A stretch of DNA of 64,000 nucleotides from Polyodon spathula (lineage: Eukaryota > Chordata > Actinopteri > Acipenseriformes > Polyodontidae): the NCBI RefSeq assembly GCF_017654505.1, contig NC_054537.1:73917618-73981617 (forward strand), given 5' to 3'. Below, one piece after another: positions 11,521 through 45,117 of the stretch. The notes under the pieces are model-generated. The model was not told the DNA's origin, made no database searches, and saw only the letters and a list, made by a program, of their open reading frames with translations. Position 1 is the stretch's first letter; every line of letters starts with the position of its first letter. The position numbers were made by a program, and so were the translations under genes.

Positions 11521-11650
11521 CTTGGTTGTACTGTATACAGGGTGACGTCAGCCTGAGTGCCGGCGCCGTGACGTTTTTGTCAGCTGATTGGAGGCTGAGA
11601 TGACTGGTGGGTGGCGAGACGGAGCACCAGGAGTGACAGCAGGTGATTGG
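11516..11650 (-). promoter_or_regulatory. ATP9B: ATP9B promoter: CCAAT boxes, CRE and YY1-like site over the start codon
   Basis: A GC- and CpG-richer island in AT-rich DNA. On the minus strand, in order: CCAATCACC (core 11646-11650), CCAATCAGC (core 11587-11591), a CRE half-site ACGTCA-type (11569-11574), a full palindromic CRE TGACGTCA (11543-11550), then CCAAGATGGC (11516-11525). The last matches a YY1 site of the kind that overlaps translation starts in TATA-less housekeeping promoters. This layout suits a broadly expressed gene such as ATP9B. Confidence 0.6.
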
Positions 11651-11839
11651 GGTACATTGTACTCCATTACATTGCAAAGTCACACCCAACTTCTACAGTG
11701 ATGTGTTTGAGGATTTTTGATATTGCTGTACTGTTTAATTGTGTTTCGTTGCATGTGAGCAACTCTTAGCATTGTGTTGACAGTAGCAGTAGCAATTGTG
11801 TGTGTGTATGTATTATATATATATTATATATTATATATA

Positions 11840-11891
<52 letters not shown>

Positions 11892-12374
11892 CTGATTTTA
11901 TTGTTGAAGAAATGGTAAATATAATTAGATACACCACTGAATAACTTCTGAGTATTGTAGTTTAAGAACAAATTTGCTACAGTATGAGAATGTTTTTTTT
12001 TTTCAGTCTTGTTTAAGCAGGTTCTTTATGCTGTATGAATAACGATAAGCATTTCCTGCTTAGCTTTGTTGAAGTTGTAACCTGCCTACCAATTTTAATA
12101 TACATGCAGAGATATATAATTGTTGTACAGTACAAAGTTACTGTTTATACCTTCCAGGGCTGACATGTCATTTAAAATCGGGGTCTTCTTTAGCATTGTA
12201 GCGACTTGGGGACTGTAGAGGGCTCTGCGTCCTGAAGAGACTCTTATGTATGTTTGTTTGTTTGTTTGTTTGTTTATTGAACAGGTGTATTTATTGTTCA
12301 GGACGGGACCGTGTCGGAGGTTAGAATAGGGGGAGGGGAATTAGTTAGGAGGGGGTTAGTGAAGAGAGAGGAGT

Positions 12375-12407
<33 letters not shown>
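11651..12407. other. ATP9B upstream DNA with microsatellites
   Basis: Holds TG/TA repeats (11,797-11,890), a TGTT tract (12,246-12,276) and a TG tract. The stretch 12,170-12,360 is GC-richer and may be another repeat, not recognised. Confidence 0.5.
11797..11890. repeat. (TG)n/(TA)n microsatellite
   Basis: Directly visible, with TATATT interruptions; about 0.27 kb upstream of the ATP9B start codon. Confidence 0.95.
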
Positions 12408-12408
12408 T
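12379..12408. repeat. (TG)n microsatellite
   Basis: About 14 TG units; it marks the broken end of the Tc1 element. Confidence 0.9.
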
Positions 12409-12930
12409 TGGGACGGTGTTCTTTGGGTGATGCACTGTGTTGGGTTTGTGTCAAATATAACGCTTTGCATTTAGGCCAAAAAGTTGCATTTTAGTTTCGT
12501 CAGACCAAAAAAACTTTTTGCCACATGGCTACAGAATCTCCTGAGTGTTTTTTTGCATACTTCAAACGGGATTCAAGGTGGGCTTTCTTGAGTAAAATAC
12601 AGGCTGGATATGTGGAATGCTTGAAATATTGTTGTCACATGCACAGTTTGACCAGTCTTGGCCATAAAAACCTGTAGCTCTTGCAAAGTTGCCATTGGCC
12701 TCTTTGTAGCCTCTCTGATCAGTGTCCTTCTTGCTTGCTCATCCAGTTTGGAGGGACGGCCTGATCTAGGCAGGGTCTTGGTGGTGCCATACACCTTCCA
12801 CATCTTAATAATTGTCTTGACCATGCTCCAAGGGATATTCAAGGCCTTTGCATTTTTTATACCCATCCCCTGATCTGTGCCTTTCAACAACTTTGTCCTG
12901 GTGTTCTTTTGAAAGCTTCTTGGTGCTCAT
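12409..12930 (-). pseudogene. Tc1 transposase, frameshifted and truncated
   Basis: Starts MSTKKLSKEHQDKVVERHRS (ATG 12928-12930). A frame shift follows; the frame resumes at KALNIPWSMVKTIIK, then GTTKTLPRSGRPSKLDEQAR (the GRPR-type linker between the two helix-turn-helix domains) and KRPMATLQELQVFMAKTG. After another shift come FFWSDETKMQLFGLNAKRYI, holding the first catalytic Asp, a stop, and PNTVHHPKN. The DE part of the DDE triad is absent. Non-functional. Confidence 0.88.
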
Positions 12931-13320
12931 GGTCTTTGCTTTGAAATGCACTACCCAGCAGAGGGAACCTACAGGAACTGCTGAATTTATCCTGAAATCA
13001 TGTGAATCACTACAATTTAACACAGGTGGAGGCCACTTAACTTGGTGTGTGATTTTGAAGGCGATTGGTTTCACCTGAGCTAATTTAGGATTGCTATTAC
13101 AAGGGGGGTAGACACTTATCCAACCAAGCTATTTCAGTTTTTATTTTTAATTAATTTTCTACAAATTTCTAGAATATTTGTTTTCACTTGGAAGTTGTGG
13201 GGTAGGAAGTGTAGATAAATGAAAAAATGCATTAAAGTATTTTTTTTATTTTTTATTCCAAGCTATAAGGCAACAAAAGGCGAACATTTTGAAAGGGGGT
13301 GTAGACTTTTTTAGGCACTG
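12409..13320 (-). mobile_element. Truncated Tc1/mariner transposon
   Basis: The outer right end at 13,320 is CAGTGCCTAAAAAAGTCTAC (minus strand) next to a TA, the Tc1 target. Inward are the usual TIR-proximal GTTGCCTTATAGCTTGG, then the transposase N-terminus. The element stops at a TG microsatellite in the middle of the catalytic domain (after PNTVHHPKNTVP), so roughly the distal half and the other TIR are missing. Confidence 0.88.
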
Positions 13321-15243
13321 TACATGTTTCCTTCCTGAAATTGTGCTCATTAATTTATATACAGTACATATCTAGATTATTGTGTTTTATTTATTTAATT
13401 TTTTTTTGTATTAAAGTAAGCAGAAATCATTGTACATTTTCAGTGATTTGCATTATTTAAATAATTGCAATGTAATGTAATAGTCCAAATGTTACTCTTA
13501 CCTTTTGATGAACATTGTGATTACATGATCATAAATAAAATCACGATGCCTCAGCACACAGTTGTTAGTCATATTTGATCATTTAAAACCTGGGGTACAT
13601 TTGTATTTCAGTTAGGACATGTCCTATGCATATTTGTCAGAAAGATTGGTCAGTACTGATGGTTGTAGGGGTTAAGCATGAATGGTGTATTTCACCTGAC
13701 AATAGCAGTAGCCTGATGTTATTTGATCAACTACTGACTGACTTAATGAATTCAATGCGCAAGCCTTTCTGAGTGCTGAGATCTGGATTCTGGTTGCTGT
13801 CTGACAGTTGTGTATCCATGAACCCACCAAGCTTTAATGAGAGAAGTGTGCATGCAGTCCGAACGTGTTCATGGAATGAACCGCTGCAGAGCTACACAAT
13901 GTAATATCTATTTAAGTCAGCTGTACTCTCAATACGCATATTTTGTGACTGTTATGTGTACTACACAGTGCAGATATTCCTTTGATAGAAAGTGATATTG
14001 CGTATTTGCCACAATATAGAGAATTGAAAATGAATAGGTTGGAAAGGCTGTTTGTTTTTCTCCATTTCTTCACATTTTCTTTACCAAGATATTGTACAAC
14101 TTTTAAAACTTTCGTATTGTGAGTTAAAAGAGCAGTTGGATCTTTGCCAATATAAAACTGCGGATGATATCTGTATTACAAAATAAATGTTCACAATGGG
14201 TTGTTTATATACAATATCCAAGCAACCTAAACAAATGTTGCTGCGTTATTTCCTCAGGGTTAAAGAATAAATAACAGTTGTACCTGTGATTATGCAACTC
14301 AAAACTAAATACCAACACTACAGATGGCCTTTAAAAATATCTTTCTGTGCCATTAGAAGCAAGCCATAAACTGGAAGTCACCCAAAGGCATTTTCGTCTA
14401 TGGCATTTAGGGTTACTTTTTATATGTTCATAGTATTCATTTCTTGACTAAAAGCAACAAAGTGCTCACAAGTGTAAATATTATATGTGTATATGCTGTT
14501 AAAGTGACAATAAGAACCTGTCTCACTTTCATCATCTACCCATACAAATGTGTGTTTTATTATATTGGCAAACAATTTATTAATGATTTTATTGAGAATT
14601 TAAGTTATAAATGTTACAGTATAAGTGCAGTAATATCACATTTAACTATAAAATTAAACCAAGTTTGTTGCTTTTCCATGAACCACTATAAAATACTATA
14701 ATATAGTGTTGTAATATCTAAAACATTAAAGTTTACTATAGTATGCTACATAGAAAAGTATTTTTTTTTTATTTTTTATTTTTTTTAAATGTCATGGTAA
14801 CATGCTTTTTTTGCTCATTGAAGTAAAAGTTTAAGAAGAGATATTTAAATGGGTAACCCTACATTCACTATGAAACAAGCAGTTCACTGACTTGTTGTTT
14901 GCCACTGCCTCTTGCTATTCATGGTCAGGAATCTAAAAGTTCTTTAGTAGTGCCTCACTATGCGATGAGTAAACATAAAGATGCAGTGATTAGAATCTGG
15001 CAGAATATGCATTGTTTCAGTAAGTTACATCTCGATTTGTGACCCTGGTATAACCAATTCTGTCATCTTGTTACTATTTTGAATATGATGGAACAAACAT
15101 TAAAGATTGCCTTACTAATTGAGAAATAAGGTAGCACTGAATGTGCTGCACTGGTCTAATTATTCTAAATAAGCTTCATTTTCCTAAGCCTAAGGGCTAC
15201 ATTTAATGTACTTAGCACTATTTTCTCCACTACAAAGTTACTA

Positions 15244-15317
<74 letters not shown>

Positions 15318-16003
15318 ATTATATATATATATGCACCAAAAAATGCTAAAATTACAAAAAAAAAAATTCTTAAAGTTTAGACCCTTGGGGATAAGAATCA
15401 AGAGACCTGCTCTGCCAGAACTGTTGCTAAATATTAGAAATTACATCACTGTGATGATGTCATCACTAGAGAAAAACACTGAAAATACCACAGCTTAAAA
15501 AGTCTTATTCTGCAGCCAAGTAACTTTTTTATTTTTTTATTTTGACTTTGTTAAAAAGCAGAGATATACTGTATGTTTGTCAATAAAAAAAAAAATTAAT
15601 AGACTTGAATTAGAAATTTAACACTTTTTAAATTTGTTTTTTTACCTTTTCTTAAGTTACTATTCAAACACCTAATTGAAGCTACTGATAACCAAAATAG
15701 CATAATTTGGGAAAAAAAAAAAAAAAAAGATTTTGAAGATTAGCACAGGAAATCACATCAACATGCCACATGATGATGTCATCAGGACCGAGGTAGATGT
15801 TTAGAAACATGAGGAGAAAAACTTGCTACAGATAAAACATTTCCAAAACCTGGAGCTTAGTTCTTAAAATGATACATGATGGTCCTGGTTGGCTACCTTT
15901 GTATGATGCACAATAAAATTAAATGATTATTTAATAATGGAATATTTTGTTAAAAGACCAAAATTAAATGAAGTAGGTAGAGTATGTATTCACACCAACG
16001 ATA
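13321..16003. other. SALL3-ATP9B spacer, no recognised gene
   Basis: AT-rich; T runs at 14,760s, a TA microsatellite at 15,246-15,331 and A runs (15,585s, 15,712-15,728). Short open frames have no family signature. Confidence 0.5.
15246..15331. repeat. (TA)n microsatellite
   Basis: Directly visible, interrupted twice near its right end. Confidence 0.95.
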
Positions 16004-16100
16004 AAACACACTTATTTTTCATTCAAGAACCGTTTCATGAACTACAATGATCTATGCTGTGCTTTCAGTCTTGTATCACAATATAAATTATACCTCTTAT
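16004..16100. repeat. Left flanking direct repeat of duplicated segment A
   Basis: Begins AAACACACTTATTTTTCA and ends TACCTCTTAT; same as 16898-16978 apart from a few changes and an extra block of about 16 bases (TCAAGAACCGTTTCAT). Confidence 0.85.
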
Positions 16101-16897
16101 CCTAGACTAAGACATCCATTTCAATCATTAGATGTGTCAAGCCAACAAGGTTTACTAATAAAAAATATTGGATCTAGGTAACAACGCCCAGCTGGTTCAG
16201 GATGGCCGTCCAGCCCCACCTGGTATCGCATTATAAAAATAGTGTCTCTCTTCACCATGCAGAGAGGAAGAGCTAGGCCCTGAACACAAAATGGGTTCAG
16301 TCTTAACTGTACCTTTAGCAACCTTCCTATTTACAACACTTCACATCTCTTAAACCTGTACACTTCCTTAGAGAAGAGATAACACTGCATTGTACCAGAT
16401 ACTAACAAAAACAAACAAAAACCACCCAGAAAAAAACGACACAGATAAATAAAAACATCCAACTGCTGAAATGCAGCAACATTTAAGCTACCTTAAGATT
16501 GTTTTCTTTCTTTAAAAGTGACCACAACATTCCCCAACACTATGGGTGAAAAAGGATGAAAATACAGTGGTGACATGCTGATCATCACTGTAAATAGTCT
16601 TTTAAACTTGAGCTCTTCCAGTAGAAATATACAGCTATCAAAGTGAATAGTTTGTTTTTGTTGGTGTTTTGTTCATGTTTGTGTTACTGAATTACACGAT
16701 GGCAGAATGAATTCATCCCCTTGCAGTACAATGGTGAGATTTATGTTTTAGAACGATTGTCCACGTTAAGTCAGTTGTCAAGTCCCAGACGTTTTAAAAA
16801 AGATCTTTCCTGTTTTCGTCATTCTGCAGGGGCACTCACACAACTGCTTTTCAATGTTGCACAATACCACAATTCAGCTGCACATTTAGTAATGATG
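16101..16897. repeat. Duplicated 0.8-kb segment, copy A
   Basis: Begins CCTAGACTAAGACATCC and ends GCACATTTAGTAATGATG. The same sequence, in the same orientation and with scattered substitutions and small indels, lies at 20092-20881. Both copies carry a 66-codon minus-strand frame (…DPIFFISKPCWLDTSND) that matches no family known to me. Copy A sits between 81-97-bp direct repeats; copy B does not, so A looks like the derived insertion. Confidence 0.9.
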
Positions 16898-16978
16898 AAA
16901 CACACTTATTTTTCATGAACTGCAATGATCTATGCTGTGCTTTCAGTCTTGTATCACAATACAAACGATACCTCTTAT
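16898..16978. repeat. Right flanking direct repeat of duplicated segment A
   Basis: 81 bases, AAACACACTTATTTTTCATG through TACCTCTTAT; partner of 16004-16100. Confidence 0.85.
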
Positions 16979-18486
16979 TTCTATGTGCTGATCCATGTAA
17001 AGAAAGTATCACAAACCATCAATAAATGATTAATTGTTACACCCCTACTTAGTAGAAACTATGTTCTATGGCAACATTCAGTGAAAGCTTCCAGAGGCAT
17101 GGTGTATTGTGTTTTTAAGTTAAGAGCTTATTGAATGTTAACATAGTTTTTGGTTTTTTTTTTATACTTCTGCTAATGCAGCGGTAAGTACAGGGAAATG
17201 TCCTCATATCTGGATATCATAAACAGCGAAACAATATAGGTCACAAAGCCGGCCTGTATGTTTTCAATCAAGTCTACTGTAATCATTATTGTATAATACA
17301 CACCGTTTTAAAAATGTTTTTTTTTTTTTTTTTTTTTTTTATATATAGACAGGTTGTGCACTTTATATGAGGAGCTCACTATAATCGGGTTACAGTATGC
17401 TATGTTCTTTTTGATTGAGTGGAATACATGTTTTGTTTAAACATGCGTTTAATTGTTTACACGTTGTCCAAAAAAAAAAAAAAGGTTCTGTTTCACATTA
17501 TTTATGGAAACTTCTGTTTTAGATGCTTTCTTCTCATGAAAAATGTTTGCTTTAAATGAAAAGAATATCAACATAGTGACATAGTCATTCTGTTTTAAAC
17601 ATTCCAAAAAATCCAAGTGTAGTATCAAAAGGATCCAAGCAATAAAACAGATATGTTCCTACTGCATGAAAAAAAATAGTTTTGAAAGTAAACAAAAATG
17701 TCGCTTATTTTTCCATACACGTGAAAACAATTTAGCTTCTACTTCTCTGACCCTTATCTTTAAAATGTTATCAAAAGCATTTACATAAAACTTCTTTTTG
17801 CAAAGGAAATCTGGAAAGTTACCATTTGCCCCATTAGTCCCAATAGGCCTGTGGTATGTCATGTTCAAAGTAAGGATTGTTACCTCGTTACCTCATCAGG
17901 AAATACTTTAATTTCAAGGGAGAAATCAGACTGCAGTTGCAGTTAGTGTAGGTTTACCTCTGTTAAATGTCTCTATTCCCTTAGGTGCTTTGTATAAGGT
18001 GTGAGGATCTATTAATATGCATGGAAACACACAATACTGTACACATTTTTTACACTGTTTTCTTGGCATTTTGTTTAAATTAAAAAGTGTTTGATGGATA
18101 ATGATATTTTATTAATGTTCTGTAGCAATAGACGACATAGACTTAATTTCTTTGAGAGACTGCCTGCTGCACACATTCAGGGTACAATCTGAATCAACTA
18201 AAAACCACCTTTTCTTTTCATGCCTTTGACCTCTGGGGGCCTGGTTTGAATTTGGCTGTGTTCACAAGTTTAAATGAGTTTGGTGATCTAAAACTATTTT
18301 GCCCTGTTTTAGATCTCTGCTTGATAGAAGCCGAGGGAGGATGTATGTTCCTGCCTTTCTATAAGAAGCCTGAAATCATCGACAGTGGACTCCGATTCTG
18401 TCCTGTCTACTTCATTAGAATGAAATAGTAAACAAAAGCTGTGTTGCTTAAAAGAGAACTAGAAATATAAAATAGCCGAGTGTTAG

Positions 18487-18532
<46 letters not shown>

Positions 18533-20091
18533 TTATCTAATATGTATTATGGCCACATTGTAGATGGTAAATGTTCTTATATAAAAGATGCACACATATT
18601 TTGAAATGTGTATTTTATTTATAATGGTATTTTTTCCCATAGCATTGTTAACATATAAAATGGTGACCTTCTTTTGCACTTGTTTCCATGCTGCAGGTCC
18701 CATTGCTTCTGGGAGTGTAAGTTCTTGCAAGAAAGCAATTGCTGCTTTTCCAGTTATTGGCTGGGTCAACCGTGTTCCTTTGCACACTTTTGAAGTTAAC
18801 CGGAAGTGTAGCAGTGAATCTGCAATATGCGATCTGTACATTTTCTCCACTAATAGCTTAAACAAAAGTACCATAAAACAAATAAAATGCCCCTTTACCA
18901 TAATGTTCATATAGGAAAATGTGAGATCGATTATAATGATGGCAATACATGTTAGGTCAAATTTACTAGAGTTATTTTGTTAGTTCCATGTACTTTAAGA
19001 ACAGGGACTAATCTGTCATGTAGTCAGGTATAGAGTGAATTTAATCAGATAATCTTTATGCACGTTATACATGACTTGATCATTTTAGACTTTGCTGTTC
19101 TTGTATTTTTCAAATGAAATGATTTGCACAGTAATTTGTGTCTGTGTGAATGAACAGAAAGACCACAGACATATTTAACCCCCTTTGATGCTAAATATGA
19201 GAACTTAGTGTGAGTGATATTTAAATTATCATCACGATAATGCAAGCATCTTAAGAAAGAACAAGTGCAGTTTTATAGTCTGAAAAATGCTGAGGCTATG
19301 TGATGAGGAAGGAAGATTGTACATTTTTTTGTATTATTATAATATAAAATTCTTCAACTATTCTTTATTTTGTGCTTGGTAGCTTAGATGCACACATTTC
19401 CTTTTTTTTTTTTTTACGGAATTCCAATAGCTTGTTTTTAGTTCCATTTTTTTCTCTTAATATTTTAGCGTGATTATAATTATTCTGAGCAGTTCTTGGT
19501 TCTTTTGCTGAAACATGCTTTACACTAAAATATTAGGCACCACATGGCTGCAGTTATGTCCTATTTTGATGTGTGTGCTGGTTCTTTAGCCTTGCAAAAG
19601 GACTGTTTTGCTTTCATATTGCACAGAAACGAGCATCCCCATATGCTCAGTCCATAGGCCTAAGAAGGTCTCATTTTGGTTGGATTAAAACTTACTCTGA
19701 AAAGGACAGAGTTCTTTTATATATGCTTCCAACTGAACTGCACTGAGATAGAAAAAATGACCAAACAAACCAAGTGTGAGTGGGTCTTCAGACATCTGGA
19801 ATTATTTTCATAATAACTAATATCTGTTACAAATTTTGTGCTTTATTGTTTTTGCATAGAACTTTGTTTCTGGCATGTTGCAGTGTCAATGTAATGTTAT
19901 GTTACTGATAATGGATTTTGAACTATTTTGCAAGGTGTTTTATGGAAAAGAATGTATACAGTAATAAGGCACATTTTCAAATGCAGTAAGACAACAGTGC
20001 GAGTAATAAACAAGCCGATTTAAAAACTCCAAACCCTCAGAAATAATATTACATCCTGCAATTTATTCAATTCCATATGACAAAATAGTAA
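16979..20091. other. SALL3 distal 3' spacer, no recognised gene
   Basis: AT-rich, with T runs (17,318-17,340; 19,402s), a TA microsatellite at 18,488-18,528, and at 18,533-18,914 an interval open for over 100 codons on both strands (see findings). An AATAAA on the minus strand near 20,062 may be a distal SALL3 poly(A) signal. Confidence 0.45.
18488..18528. repeat. (TA)n microsatellite
   Basis: About 20 TA units, directly visible. Confidence 0.95.
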
Positions 20092-20881
20092 CCTAGACTA
20101 AGACATCCATTTCGGTCATTAGATGTGTCAAGCCAACAAGGTTTACTAATAAAAAATATTGGATCTAGGTAACAACGCCCAGCCGGTTCGGGTTGGCCGT
20201 CCAGCCCCACATGGTATCGCATTATAAAAATAGTGTCTCTCTTCACCATGCAGAGAGGAAGAGCTAGGCCCTGAACACAAAATGGGTTCAGTCTTAACTG
20301 TACCTTTAGCAACCTTCCTATTTACAACACTTTACATCTCTTAAACCTGTACACTTCCTTAGAGAAGGGATAACACTACATGGTACCAGATACTAACAAA
20401 AACAAACAAAAAGCACACAGAAAAAAATTACACAGATAAATAAAAACATTCAACTGCTGAAATGCAGCCACCTTAAGATTGTTTTCTTTCTTTAAAAGTG
20501 ACCACAAAATTCCCCAACATTATGGGTAAAAAAAGATGAAAATACAGTGGTGACATGCTGATCATCACTGTAAATAGTCTTTTAAACTTGATCTCTTCCA
20601 ATACAAATACACAGCTATCAAAGTGAATAGTTTGTTCTTCTTGTTGTTTTGTTCATGTTTTTGTTACTGAATCACACGATGACAGAATGAATTCATCCCC
20701 TTGCAGTACAATGGTGGGATTTATGTTTTAGAACGATTGTCCACGTTAAGTCAATTGTCAAGTCCCAGACGTTTAAAAAAAAGATCTTTCCTGTTTTCGT
20801 CATTCTGCAGGGGCACTCACACAACTGCTTTTCAATGTTGCACAATACCAGTACAGTTCAGTTGCACATTTAGTAACGATG
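20092..20881. repeat. Duplicated 0.8-kb segment, copy B (probable source)
   Basis: Same sequence as 16101-16897 from CCTAGACTAAGACATCC to GCACATTTAGTAACGATG. Its flanks are unique and continue smoothly into the SALL3 3' side, so it is probably the original locus, possibly within a long SALL3 3' UTR. Confidence 0.9.
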
Positions 20882-22557
20882 GAAGTTTCCATAACTGTCC
20901 AAGCCCACGATGTTTAATGCAAAAAAAAAATGAGGTAGTACACAAAACATATACTGTTAGTTCAAGTTTTAAATAAGCCCCAGCCTCCCCAACACCATAG
21001 CTCAGAGTGGAAACCATCCATTTTTGCATGATTTATGTTTAACACCATGATCGCACCAAACATATGGTTTTAATGACCAAAGTACAATCAAAGAATAGCA
21101 AAACAGCAAGGAGGAAGCAAGTAAAACAGGATTCTAAGAGTTGAACGCTACTAGGAAATTTTCCTTGCTGTGCTGTACAAATACATAATATTAGACATCC
21201 CTTTTTGTATGTGGAAATAAGTTATGTACAGTAAAAACCAAACCTACACAATACTCTCTTCAACGATTCTTGAATCTGCAGACATCAGAAGTCATTTTCT
21301 TTTCTTTTTCTTTTTCACTCGGACATAAAGTTTCTTTAATTAGATGAATGGAACCACTGTTGGTGTGGCATACAGGTCTGTTTCTTGAAAACAGATTAGA
21401 AGTGATTCAAATAATACATAATAGCTTTGTTAAGGGTTAACACAAATTACAGACAAACCTTTAATTTAAAAAGTGCACAGGCATAAACTTAATAATTCTC
21501 ATCAAATTATACAAATTAAATTTAGACTTATTAAATATTAACTAAAAGTATGCATATATTTACTTTTATTAATATTAGTAAGATTTGTCTAAATTGTGTT
21601 CATTTTTTTATTTTTTATTTTGTACAGTGTAACTCTTAAAATGGTTTCCATGTAATAGCACATCTGTTCAAATAGCAGCTAATGTAACTCATTAAAAAAC
21701 ATAATACAAAAAAATGTAAAAGTTATACATGTACCATACAGGGCAAAAATTCCAAATAAAACTTTACAATTCTTTTTTTTCTTTGTGTTTTGTTGTTGTT
21801 GTTATTTTTCAATAAAACTTTATTGTGCTTGCTGCCTTTATTAAAGGAAAAATCCATTATGTTTGTTGTCTTCAGTTAGAAAAGGGATCAGTAAAGGTTG
21901 GGCTATTACATGTTTTATTTACTTATTTATTTTACCCGCATTTTCTCAATATTATAAATACTAAATACATTGGACAATGAATTGTAATACAATATGGGGC
22001 ACTACAATGTTAAGATTAAAATGTTTATTATATAAAAAGATGTTCAAGTTTGTACTTCATGTGGAGAAAAAAAATACAAGAACAACATCAAACAATGCAT
22101 TTCAGTCTCATAAATTCAAGGCCCTTTTAATCTTCTGAAGTGTACAGTACCTGTGCAAAGAAACTACACCAAGGTAGCCTCTTTTTAAATATTGTTTTAT
22201 ATATTTTATTCTGATGTGTTTTTTTTTTTGTTTTTTTTTTTTTAAATCTTTAAAGAGCTTGGGTAAAAATCTAAATTTTAGAACATTTTCTTTTTTTTCC
22301 CCCAAAACAGTCAAACGTACTGGTAGAAACCAAAAAAGTACCATGCAAATCTTGCAAGACAACCGAATCTCAGCCAAGAAATAATGTATTCTTGGAATGA
22401 GTAAAGTAGCAAGGAAACAAAAGCAAGGTAAATAAGATCATTTTCTAACAAATACTGAATATTACAATTAATAAAACAAAAAAAAACTGTACATAATATA
22501 GTACATGAATTTATAGTTAGAACTGATTGAACAGTTACTTTGCTATTATGAAGTCTT
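20882..22557 (-). other. SALL3: Probable SALL3 3' UTR and 3' flank
   Basis: AT-rich, no coding sequence. On the minus strand two AATAAA hexamers (21837-21842 and 21819-21824) lie about 720-740 bases after the stop and would give a short 3' UTR. Another AATAAA near 20,062-20,067, past the duplicated segment, could end a UTR of about 2.5 kb. Several ATTTA-rich stretches are present, as is common in unstable developmental mRNAs. Confidence 0.45.
21819..21842 (-). terminator. SALL3: Candidate SALL3 polyadenylation signals (two AATAAA)
   Basis: Two canonical hexamers on the minus strand, 18 bases apart, within a normal distance of the stop codon, followed by a T/GT-rich stretch (the plus strand reads aaaca-type sequence rich in A and CA). 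Chance occurrence is possible in AT-rich DNA. Confidence 0.4.
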
Positions 22558-41208
<18,651 letters not shown>

Positions 41209-41260
41209 GCTGCTGGTAAGAAGCGACTTGTTTCTGCTTTTTGCAGATACATCAGCAGCG

Positions 41261-41295
<35 letters not shown>

Positions 41296-41340
41296 TTCAC
41301 AAATAGTCGAGTTGCAAAATTACGGAAATTAGCTGGTGTT
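41209..41340 (-). other. SALL3: Predicted SALL3 5' UTR
   Basis: The interval lies between the start codon and the transcription start expected about 30 bases past the TATA-like box. It has no in-frame upstream ATG. It holds an uninterrupted T run of about 31 on the transcript strand (41263-41293) some 55 bases before the ATG. A non-coding upstream exon spliced in here cannot be excluded, because the T run followed by CAG also looks like an acceptor. Confidence 0.45.
41263..41293. repeat. Poly-A run (poly-U in the SALL3 5' UTR)
   Basis: About 31 A on the plus strand, directly visible, between the predicted transcription start and the SALL3 ATG. Confidence 0.9.
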
Positions 41341-41365
41341 GCTGTTGTGTGGATTGCGCATGTCT

Positions 41366-41425
41366 GTATATAATTATGATAGTGAATAATGCATTGCGAT
41401 TAATGGTGGTGTGAGAGGGGATTGG
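41366..41425 (-). promoter_or_regulatory. SALL3: Candidate SALL3 core promoter (CCAAT box plus TATA-like box)
   Basis: On the minus strand a CCAAT box (AGCCAATCC, core 41421-41425) is followed by ATTATATAC (41366-41374), about 50 bases downstream. This is the textbook -80/-30 spacing and predicts a start near 41,340, in front of the SALL3 ATG. Octamer-like ATGCATTA lies between them. Motif reading only; no CpG-dense island was obvious. Confidence 0.45.

Positions 41426-45117
<3,692 letters not shown>

Noticed and set aside
16121..16321. Small conserved gene in both copies of the duplicated segment
   Set aside because: The frame is shared only because the DNA is duplicated; it has no family match and differences do not look biased to silent sites by eye.
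41209..41265. In-frame N-terminal extension of SALL3 exon 1
   Set aside because: The extension starts at a TTG, not an ATG, and would bury the NuRD motif that must be N-terminal.
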